This document shows positions 1-4,628 of a stretch of 5,284 bases of DNA, in pieces. The notes under the pieces were generated by a model. That model was not told the origin of the DNA. It did no database searches and saw only the letters and a list, made by a program, of their open reading frames with translations. The DNA is from Erythrobacteraceae bacterium CCH12-C2 (GTDB lineage Bacteria > Pseudomonadota > Alphaproteobacteria > Sphingomonadales > Sphingomonadaceae), in contig LSKF01000086.1 of NCBI GenBank assembly GCA_001556995.1, positions 1-5,284 of the forward strand, in the 5' to 3' direction. Position numbers and translations under genes: made by a program. Positions within the stretch are counted from its first letter, which is position 1. Every line of letters begins with the position of its first letter.

Positions 1-23
1 AAAATGGTCGGTCACGGTCTGCT

Positions 24-45
24 CCTGATGCTGAACCGCATCAGG
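24..45. repeat. Perfect 8-bp inverted repeat downstream of the WGR gene
   Basis: The arms CCTGATGC (24-31) and GCATCAGG (38-45) are perfect reverse complements around a 6-base loop. The repeat lies about 85 bases beyond the stop codon of the leftward WGR-domain gene. It could form a hairpin in that gene's transcript, but no T-run follows it on either strand, so it is not a standard rho-independent terminator. It may instead be a protein-binding site. The rest of positions 1-129 shows no credible gene. Confidence 0.45.
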
Positions 46-129
46 CCATCCCCCTCCCCCTTTGGCGAAACTGAGGAGTTCTATGGAGAAATCTCCAGTT
101 CCGAAGAGCCCCTCGCTGGTCGAGGAAGG

Positions 130-396
130 CTATTCTACTGTTTGGTAACGAACACCAATCCGCTTGAAGGCGTTTTCGCGACGCGCTCGTATCTGTCGTG
201 CGATTGTGTCGGCCTCTCCTCTGTCCAGAAAGCTGGTGGTCACCCCCTGCCCTCTTGTACCGATTCGTCCCCAGCGACGCTCGACCGTTGTCCAGCCAAA
301 CAGATCGGTCTCGATCCAGAGATGATAGTCACGCGCGACGTTCCGTGAAGGGTCGATGGCTTGCCAATGCCACGACTGATTTTTTGGCGTCTTCAT
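130..396 (-). CDS. Small WGR-domain protein
   Basis: The protein is 88 residues long if it starts at the ATG at 396-394, or 106 residues if it starts at the GTG at 450-448. Its core reads IDPSRNVARDYHLWIETDLFG, then ERRWGRIGTRGQG, which is the signature of the WGR domain (Trp-Gly-Arg). The WGR domain is a small nucleic-acid-associated fold, known from eukaryotic PARPs and from many short stand-alone bacterial proteins. The role of the short bacterial versions is not established, and DNA binding is inference. I prefer the ATG because it leaves only about a dozen residues before the domain, as in similar short proteins, whereas the extra 18 residues from the GTG are Cys-rich and unlike the family. 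Neither start has a clear Shine-Dalgarno sequence. An in-frame stop at 468-466 limits any longer form. The gene diverges from rep across the origin and looks independent of the replication genes. Confidence 0.8.
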   Translation of the reverse strand: MKTPKNQSWHWQAIDPSRNVARDYHLWIETDLFGWTTVERRWGRIGTRGQGVTTSFLDRGEADTIARQIRARRENAFKRIGVRYQTVE

Positions 397-442
397 GCGG
401 AACTGGTGGCAGAACGCTGAGCATTCGGTCCAACTGGAAATC

Positions 443-468
443 TGAATCACAGGAGCGTCTGTGATTCA
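443..468. repeat. Perfect 10-bp inverted repeat at the 5' side of the WGR gene
   Basis: The arms TGAATCACAG (443-452) and CTGTGATTCA (459-468) are perfect reverse complements around a 6-base spacer. Each arm carries one GANTC site. The repeat covers the alternative GTG start of the leftward WGR gene and lies 47 bases upstream of its preferred ATG. It could be an operator for that gene or a 5'-leader hairpin. No T-run follows it on either strand, so it is not a terminator. Function is inferred from position only. Confidence 0.5.
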
Positions 469-577
469 TTAAGGCGATTGACCACTGCCTCGTGTTTTAG
501 AACGGGTGCATGTCCGTTTCGTTGGTCTGAGCCGAGAACGTTCCTCGCGACGTCTCGTAATCTCCAAAAACAATCAT

Positions 578-602
578 AAAAAAACGCCGCTGCTTGCAGC
601 GG
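578..602 (-). terminator. Rho-independent terminator for leftward transcription
   Basis: Read on the minus strand, CCGCTGC and GCAGCGG (positions 602-596 and 593-587) form a perfect 7-bp GC-rich stem around two bases, in practice a 6-bp stem with a tetraloop. CG and then seven T residues (584-578) follow it. This is the classic intrinsic terminator form and it works only leftward, because no T-run follows on the plus strand. No credible leftward gene lies to its right before rep, so it ends either an untranslated leftward RNA from the origin or read-through toward the WGR gene. Confidence 0.75.
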
Positions 603-605
603 AAG

Positions 606-632
606 GATTCATGATTCTAAAGATTCAGATTC
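606..632. promoter_or_regulatory. Cluster of four GATTC (GANTC, CcrM) sites
   Basis: GATTC occurs at 606-610, 613-617, 622-626 and 628-632, four sites in 27 bases where chance predicts about 0.1. GANTC is the recognition sequence of CcrM, the cell-cycle DNA methyltransferase of most Alphaproteobacteria. The cluster lies in an AT-rich segment 44 bases before the first iteron, a place where an origin opening element could sit. Methylation control of initiation is inference. The bases could also simply be AT-rich repeats that help melting. Confidence 0.5.
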
Positions 633-675
633 GGGGCGTAAATTGGCAGTGAAATCAGTTGCCTACGCTGATTTT

Positions 676-776
676 CCTGACCAGCTGGGGGATTTTACCT
701 GACTTGCCGGGGGCTTAACCCTGACTTGCCGGGGGAACTCACCTGACCTTCTGGGGCCTTCCTGACCTTTTGGGGG
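676..776 (+). repeat. Iteron array, five 16-bp copies
   Basis: Five direct repeats follow the pattern CCTGAC-N5-GGGGG. They start at 676, 698, 720, 742 and 761, so the spacings are 22, 22, 22 and 19 bases, close to two helical turns. Copies 2 and 3 are identical (CCTGACTTGCCGGGGG); copy 4 ends GGGGC. The two ends are conserved and the central five bases vary (CAGCT, TTGCC, CTTCT, CTTTT), which suggests two separate protein contacts, as expected for the two winged-helix domains of a Rep_3 initiator. They lie upstream of, and on the same strand as, the initiator gene, and are probably its binding sites at the origin and determinants of incompatibility and copy number. Confidence 0.9.
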
Positions 777-925
777 CAGCCGTCCAGATGTTGATGCGTC
801 GCCCGCTTGGTCGGATTTTTGGGTCTCGCAGGCATCAAAATCAAGAGCGATTTTAAGCCCTGCTGGAGAGCCTAGCGACTCGCGGTTTCTTTGGCGATTC
901 ATACCCGCGATCCGACCAACTCAAT

Positions 926-941
926 CCTGACCTTTTGGGGG
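926..941 (+). repeat. Sixth iteron, separated from the main array
   Basis: CCTGACCTTTTGGGGG is identical to the fifth copy of the array (761-776) and in the same orientation, but lies 165 bases further right and only 18 bases before the rep operator-like repeat. A weak -10-like TATATC (955-960) follows it, so binding here could affect rep transcription as well as origin geometry. Confidence 0.85.
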
Positions 942-959
942 ATGCGGCTATCTCTATAT

Positions 960-993
960 CCTGACCTGACTTGACTGATGAGGTCAGGTCAGG
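960..993. promoter_or_regulatory. Inverted repeat of iteron half-sites, probable rep operator
   Basis: The arms CCTGACCTGAC (960-970) and GTCAGGTCAGG (983-993) are perfect 11-bp reverse complements around 12 bases. Each arm contains two overlapping copies of CCTGAC, the conserved left half of the iteron, and lacks the GGGGG half. In iteron plasmids of the Rep_3 type (for example pPS10 and F), Rep monomers bind iterons while dimers bind an inverted repeat of partial iteron sequence to repress rep. The composition and the position, 44 bases before the rep start, match that role. Possible promoter elements (TATATC 955-960, TTGACT 971-976) overlap it, but neither is strong. Confidence 0.75.
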
Positions 994-1037
994 CAGCAAT
1001 CACCCTCCCAAGAATCAAGCTTTGATCGCAATATTGC

Positions 1038-2189
1038 ATGGAAACGGATGTTAGCCCAATAGCCGAGGCTCCTGAAGAGAAGCCTGAGGAAGGATCCCCT
1101 GGCCGTGCGATGCGGGTTGCTGCCGCGTTGAAGGCAAAGGGCGGCGACGAGTTCGCCAAGCCAGGCAGCATCATCGAAATCAAGTTTGTCAAAGGCGAAT
1201 CTCTCAGTCTGACAGCTTCGCGACTACTCGCTCTCATGATCCTCACAGCTGGGGGTGACGCTTGGGAGGATCGCCCTCACCGCATACGTAAGGCGGACAT
1301 TCGGCGAGGCCACAAGGGCAATGAGCGGATTACCGACATGCTTCAGGAACTGCACCGAACGCTGTTTGCCGTTGACGACAAATCCTGGCGGGGAAAGAAG
1401 GCGACGCTCCTGTTTTCTCTGATCTCGCGGTCGAAGGAGGAGACAGATGAGGAGGGCGGCGAGACTGGATGGATCGAGTGGGAATTCACTCCTGATGCTC
1501 GCAAGCTCATCCAGGCATCCGAAACCTACGCTGTGCTCAATCGCCAAGCGGTGCTTGGCTTTCGTTCGAACTACGCCTTGAAGCTGTATGAGCTGGGGGC
1601 ACTTCGGCTTCATCGTCGACAAGCAACTTGGCGGGGAGACATGCAGGCGCTGCGCGCAGCATTGGGTATTCCACCGGATGTTTACACAGACTTCGCTCAA
1701 CTTCGGCGCAAAGTTCTGGAGAAGGCGAAATCCGAAATTGACCAGCTTGCTCACTTCCGTGTTGAGTGGCGGGAAATCAGGCAGGGTCGAACAGTCACGG
1801 AGATCGAGTTCCGGTTCGAGCCCAAAGGCGCGCCGGAGGTGCTTGAGACTGTCGACGAGCTTGATCGTCATTCAGCTGGACGCCAGGCGAGGCGTGATGG
1901 GGCTGTAGAGAGCGTTACAGTGGGGCAGGGGGCTATTCCGGCACCGCGAGGAGCAGTCTCAGCCAAGAAGCCATCCGAGGCGACATTTCCAGTGGGAACG
2001 CTGCGCTTTGGTCATGACGACCTCCTTGAGATAGGCCGTACGCATGGCGGTGGTTGGGACGTAGATCTGATCGCCAACGGCTTTCGCGAGCATATGGGTG
2101 AGCGTTTGGCGAAGCTTCGCGGTGCGAAGTTGATCGCCGCCTGGAAAGGGTTCTGTGAGGGGTGGTTCAATCGCCGGGGCCGACCCTGA
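1038..2189 (+). CDS. Plasmid replication initiator, Rep_3 superfamily
   Basis: This 383-residue protein should bind the upstream iterons and open the origin for plasmid replication. The region around residues 45-155 has the first winged-helix character (SLSLTASRLLALMIL, then an EWEF strand near 147-150). Residues about 165-262 form the second winged helix, with the family-typical VLNRQAVLGFRSNYALKLYE, the helix QLRRKVLEKAKSEIDQL and the strand VTEIEFRFEP. The first 40 residues are acidic and low-complexity. A linker of about 50 residues (270-318) leads to an extra C-terminal module ending WKGFCEGWFNRRG, which short Rep_3 proteins lack and which might contact helicase or primase (inference). 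The ATG at 1038 is the first start after an in-frame stop at 1023-1025, but no clear Shine-Dalgarno precedes it. Met25 (1110) is an alternative with a purine-rich stretch about 15 bases upstream. Expression is probably repressed through the inverted repeat at 960-993. No established gene symbol is assigned, because repA is also used for the ParA homologue in related plasmids. Confidence 0.9.
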   Translation: METDVSPIAEAPEEKPEEGSPGRAMRVAAALKAKGGDEFAKPGSIIEIKFVKGESLSLTASRLLALMILTAGGDAWEDRPHRIRKADIRRGHKGNERITDMLQELHRTLFAVDDKSWRGKKATLLFSLISRSKEETDEEGGETGWIEWEFTPDARKLIQASETYAVLNRQAVLGFRSNYALKLYELGALRLHRRQATWRGDMQALRAALGIPPDVYTDFAQLRRKVLEKAKSEIDQLAHFRVEWREIRQGRTVTEIEFRFEPKGAPEVLETVDELDRHSAGRQARRDGAVESVTVGQGAIPAPRGAVSAKKPSEATFPVGTLRFGHDDLLEIGRTHGGGWDVDLIANGFREHMGERLAKLRGAKLIAAWKGFCEGWFNRRGRP

Positions 2190-2196
2190 ACGGCAG

Positions 2197-2216
2197 AAAT
2201 TGCACGCGTGCAATTT
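2197..2216. promoter_or_regulatory. Candidate parS centromere site 1
   Basis: AAATTGCACGCGTGCAATTT is a perfect 20-bp palindrome beginning 8 bases after the rep stop codon and upstream of parA. Nineteen of its bases recur at 3571-3589, between parA and parB. Duplicated palindromes flanking the partition genes are the expected form of ParB/RepB sites. It shares the outer TT and AA and the central GC with the repABC parS pattern GTTNNCNGCNGNNAAC but differs at four of its ten fixed positions, so it may represent a different specificity. Confidence 0.8.
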
Positions 2217-2222
2217 TCTAAG

Positions 2223-2238
2223 CCCCCACCGAGTCAGG
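2223..2238 (-). repeat. Isolated reverse-oriented iteron between rep and parA
   Basis: On the minus strand this reads CCTGACTCGGTGGGGG, matching all eleven fixed bases of the origin iteron pattern with a new central five (TCGGT). It lies 6 bases to the right of the first parS palindrome and is opposite in orientation to the origin array. A match is expected by chance about 0.003 times in this window on both strands. It is probably an extra binding site for the initiator. Its role is unknown. Confidence 0.65.
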
Positions 2239-2303
2239 ATAGGGCGCGGGGACCTAGATTTCTCACCGATAACGCGCTCCAACTTTCGAAATTCCCGATT
2301 CTC

Positions 2304-2333
2304 TTGACGGAAAAGCGCAAGTCGGTGTAGCAC
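2304..2333 (+). promoter_or_regulatory. Possible parA promoter
   Basis: TTGACG (2304-2309) is a good -35 element. Eighteen bases later TAGCAC (2328-2333) is a weak -10, and the GTG start of parA is 25 bases beyond. The position within the 169-base rep-parA gap suits an independent par promoter. A TTTCGAAA palindrome (2284-2291) lies just upstream and could bind a regulator, for example ParA itself, whose N-terminal helix-turn-helix suggests autorepression. The -10 is too weak to be sure. Confidence 0.35.
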
Positions 2334-2346
2334 ATGCGGAATTGCG

Positions 2347-2355
2347 AAAGGAAGG
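2347..2355 (+). promoter_or_regulatory. Ribosome binding site deciding the GTG start of parA
   Basis: AAAGGAAGG precedes two overlapping candidate starts, an ATG at 2357 and a GTG at 2359. Only the GTG is in the parA frame; the ATG opens an unrelated short frame. The AGGA core ends 6 bases before the GTG, an ideal spacing, and an in-frame TAG precedes it at 2329-2331, so the GTG is the likely start. Confidence 0.7.
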
Positions 2356-2358
2356 CAT

Positions 2359-3561
2359 GTGTCAAACGGACTTCAGATTGAAGAAGCCGAGCGTTTGGTC
2401 TCGGTCGCGACGCTGGCCAGTCGAACCTCCTCGGTACTCGAAAAGCTCCGGGATTCCGCGCGAAGCGCTAGGGCAGATGACCGGCGCGAGCCAACCTTTA
2501 CAATCGGGAAAGCGGCTGAACTTGTGGGCCGCACGCCGGCTGCTATCCGTGATGCGGAAAAGGACGGCCGCCTGCCAGAGCCTGCGAGGACCGACAACAA
2601 CAGGCGCGAGAGATATACGCTTGCCCAGCTGAATGACATGCGCGGCGTCTTCGGGACGAGACCCTATCGGGCTCCAAACGATCCCTGCTGTGTCGTGGCC
2701 GTTCAGAACTTCAAGGGAGGAGTTGGTAAGTCGACTTTGGCCGTTCACCTCGCTCAGTATCTGGCCATCAGAGGCTACCGTGTTGCACTCGTCGATTGCG
2801 ACAGCCAAGCCTCGGCGACGACCCTTTTCGGGTATGTGCCCGATCTCGACCTCACCGAAGATGATACCCTCTATCCGTTCCTTCGTGAGGGGGAGCGATC
2901 GTCTCTGGACTACGCTCTCCGCAAGACTCACTTCGACGGTCTGGAGCTCATTCCCGCCAACCTTCGTCTGTTCAATTCCGAATACGAACTAGCCGCACGT
3001 ATGGCACAGGGGAACGGCGCGCTTCTTGACCGCCTGAAGGAGGGAATTGAGAGTATATCGGATCGGTTCGATGTCGTGGTGATGGATCCGCCGCCTGCCC
3101 TCGGAGCGATCTCGTTGTCCGTGCTGCGGGCTGCTAACGCATTGGTCGTGCCGGTTCCGCCGACTGTTATGGATTTCTCCTCGACGGCTGCATTTCTCTC
3201 GATGCTAGATGAGACGATTGAGCAGCTGGCAGACCGTGGCCTCGCTCCAGAGTTGAAGTTCCTCCGCTTTGTCGCGTCCAAGGTCGATGAAAACAAATCG
3301 ATGCAGAAAGAGCTGTTGCAGCTGATGCGGACGCTATTCGGCCATGCGATGGTTCGCACGCCTCTCAAGGACTCGGCAGAGATTGATAATGCTACGGCGC
3401 GGCTGATGACAGTCTATGAGCTTGACGGCCCTGCCACTAGTTCGGCGGTTCGCAACCGTTGCCTAAACTATCTTGATGGCGTGAATTCGGAAATCGAAGT
3501 TGATATTCGATCGATGTGGCCCAGCCATCAGAAGCGCCTCCGTCAGGAGGCTTTGGTATGA
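2359..3561 (+). CDS. parA: ParA/RepA-type plasmid partition ATPase
   Basis: This 400-residue partition motor is an ATPase that binds the nucleoid non-specifically and separates plasmid copies through contact with ParB-parS complexes. It carries the deviant Walker A motif KGGVGKST (119-126), the A' motif LVDCDSQAS (144-152) and the Walker B strand FDVVVMDPPP (237-246). Residues about 46-98 form a MerR-like helix-turn-helix (TFTIGKAAELVGRTPAAIRDAEKDG followed by YTLAQL), which marks the large, DNA-binding type Ia ParA proteins that usually repress their own operon. Length and layout are those of the RepA proteins of alphaproteobacterial repABC plasmids. The start is a GTG with a good ribosome binding site. 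parB follows after 47 bases containing the second parS palindrome, so the two are probably co-transcribed. Here it is paired with a Rep_3 initiator rather than RepC. Confidence 0.95.
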   Translation: MSNGLQIEEAERLVSVATLASRTSSVLEKLRDSARSARADDRREPTFTIGKAAELVGRTPAAIRDAEKDGRLPEPARTDNNRRERYTLAQLNDMRGVFGTRPYRAPNDPCCVVAVQNFKGGVGKSTLAVHLAQYLAIRGYRVALVDCDSQASATTLFGYVPDLDLTEDDTLYPFLREGERSSLDYALRKTHFDGLELIPANLRLFNSEYELAARMAQGNGALLDRLKEGIESISDRFDVVVMDPPPALGAISLSVLRAANALVVPVPPTVMDFSSTAAFLSMLDETIEQLADRGLAPELKFLRFVASKVDENKSMQKELLQLMRTLFGHAMVRTPLKDSAEIDNATARLMTVYELDGPATSSAVRNRCLNYLDGVNSEIEVDIRSMWPSHQKRLRQEALV

Positions 3562-3570
3562 GCCGCTGGA

Positions 3571-3590
3571 AAATTGCACGCGTGCAATTC
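3571..3590. promoter_or_regulatory. Candidate parS centromere site 2
   Basis: The core AATTGCACGCGTGCAATT (3572-3589) is a perfect 18-bp palindrome and, with the preceding A, matches 19 bases of the palindrome at 2197-2216. It sits in the 47-base gap between the parA stop and the parB start, 8 bases before the parB ribosome binding site. ParB bound here could both mark the plasmid for partition and limit its own translation or transcription (inference). Confidence 0.8.
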
Positions 3591-3597
3591 TGCTAAT

Positions 3598-3603
3598 GGG
3601 AGG
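3598..3603 (+). promoter_or_regulatory. Ribosome binding site of parB
   Basis: GGGAGG lies 5 bases before the ATG at 3609 and is a strong Shine-Dalgarno match. It supports this start and fixes the 47-base parA-parB spacing. Confidence 0.75.
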
Positions 3604-3608
3604 CTTGC

Positions 3609-4628
3609 ATGAGTAGGAAGAATAGTGGTTTTGCGGCCGATCTGGCGGCAGGTATTGACCTGACCGAGGATACTGCTGCTCCTCGCAGATCGAGCATTGC
3701 CTCAAACGTGCTTACGGGGCGTTCAAACCGTCTTGCTGACCTGGCGTCGGGAGCGATTGTTTCTCGCACACATGAGCTTGTTGACCCAGCAAAGTGTCGG
3801 ATGTGGGCAGGCCATAACCGCGACTATGCTCTGCTTAACAAGGAACGCTGCGCGGACCTTATTGAGAGTATCAAGGCTCAAGGGCGGCAGGAGATACCCG
3901 CGATCGTCCGTCGTCTATCCGGAGATGACGGGTTTGAGTTTGAAGTCATTTGCGGAGCGCGCCGACACTGGTCGATCAGCTGGCTGCGCTCGCACAACTA
4001 TCCAGACTTCAAGTTTCTCGTCGATGTACGCGAGATGGGCGATGAAGAGGCCTTCAGGCTTGCTGACATTGAAAACCGGGCGAGGGATGATCTTACCGAT
4101 CTTGAACGCGCAAAGGACTATCTGCGCGCCCTGACGGCCTATTACGATGGTCGGCAGAAGACGATGGCAGAAAGGCTCAAAGTTTCCGAAAGCTGGCTAA
4201 CGCGGTATCTCGATCTGGCACGGCTGCCAGATGGGCTGACCAGGGCATTTGCCAATCCGCAGGAGCTTGGCATTCGCAATGCGATTGCGCTCAAAGCGCT
4301 CCTCAAGCCTGAGGATCGACGGGAGCGCGCCTTCCGTGAGGCGGAACGTCTTGCTGCAGAGCGCGAGCAGACTGGCAAGTCGATGTCTGTGATTGAGGTG
4401 ATCAAGGCGCTCGCTCTCGCCGCAGACCCCCCCAAGAAGTCAGGATCCCCCAAGAAGTCAGGAAAGCTTGAAACCGTGGCCAGTGCCAGTGGGAAGCCAG
4501 TGCTTCGGATCGATGGGGCTGACCGTAAGGGCGTCCGTGTCACGTTGCTCAATAAGGGCGGCGCGACACGGCAGGAAGCGGAAGAGGCTATTCGCGCCGT
4601 TCTAGATCAGCACTGGCCGGCAATATAG
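3609..4628 (+). CDS. parB: ParB/RepB-type partition protein
   Basis: This 339-residue DNA-binding protein should recognise the two parS palindromes and activate ParA. The ParB/Srx nuclease-like domain spans about residues 50-170. It has GHNRDY (68-73), ESIKAQGRQEIPAIVRR (86-102), a GERR-type motif CGARRHWSISW (115-125) where NTP binding is expected, and ENRARDDLTDLERAKDY (155-171). A helix-turn-helix follows (TMAERLKVSESWLTRYLDLARL, 185-206). The N-terminal 40 residues probably contact ParA. The C-terminal part (about 287-339) is a likely dimerisation domain. Between them is a basic repeat, PKKSGSPKKSG (275-285), whose DNA is two reverse-oriented iterons. The protein resembles RepB of repABC plasmids. 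Its last 41 bases overlap the convergent downstream gene. Confidence 0.95.
   Translation: MSRKNSGFAADLAAGIDLTEDTAAPRRSSIASNVLTGRSNRLADLASGAIVSRTHELVDPAKCRMWAGHNRDYALLNKERCADLIESIKAQGRQEIPAIVRRLSGDDGFEFEVICGARRHWSISWLRSHNYPDFKFLVDVREMGDEEAFRLADIENRARDDLTDLERAKDYLRALTAYYDGRQKTMAERLKVSESWLTRYLDLARLPDGLTRAFANPQELGIRNAIALKALLKPEDRRERAFREAERLAAEREQTGKSMSVIEVIKALALAADPPKKSGSPKKSGKLETVASASGKPVLRIDGADRKGVRVTLLNKGGATRQEAEEAIRAVLDQHWPAI
4429..4462 (-). repeat. Two reverse-oriented iterons inside parB
   Basis: CCCCCAAGAAGTCAGG occurs at 4429-4444 and again at 4447-4462, 18 bases apart. Its reverse complement, CCTGACTTCTTGGGGG, matches every fixed base of the origin iteron pattern. The two copies encode the duplicated PKKSG of ParB (residues 275-279 and 281-285), and the 18-base period keeps the reading frame. 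Their orientation is opposite to the origin array and the same as the isolated site at 2223-2238. Two chance matches would be extremely unlikely, although they may be one site plus a duplication. Confidence 0.75.

Larger units (their letters stand above)
469..1037. other. Putative iteron-type plasmid replication origin
   Basis: This gene-free stretch between the divergent WGR and rep genes holds what an iteron origin needs. There is a relatively AT-rich segment (about 550-660) with a GATTC cluster, a block of five iterons (676-776), a sixth iteron (926-941) and an inverted repeat of iteron half-sites (960-993) just before rep. I saw no convincing DnaA box (TTATNCACA) on either strand. The 149 bases between iterons 5 and 6 contain a small hairpin (AAAATC 837-842 with GATTTT 849-854) and a distant 10-bp inverted pair (807-816 with 910-919) but no credible gene. 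The origin call rests on iterons next to a Rep_3 initiator, an established arrangement. The exact opening site is not determined. Confidence 0.75.

Noticed and set aside
663..902. Leftward 79-codon open frame across the iterons
   Set aside because: It consists largely of translated iteron repeats, has no domain, no convincing ribosome binding site, and a low-complexity composition. It is better explained by GC-rich repeats.
807..919. Inverted pair TTGGTCGGAT (807-816) and ATCCGACCAA (910-919)
   Set aside because: The arms are perfect, but 93 bases separate them and about half such a 10-bp pair is expected by chance per kilobase. Kept only as a note in the origin entry.
1224..1871. Long leftward open frame opposite rep
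   Set aside because: It lies wholly inside the well-supported initiator gene, shows no family features and has no ribosome binding site. It is an antisense shadow.
3659..3664. CCTGAC in the 5' part of parB
   Set aside because: Only the left half of the iteron matches; the GGGGG half is absent. The same holds for CCTGAC at 4130-4135 and GTCAGG at 3542-3547.
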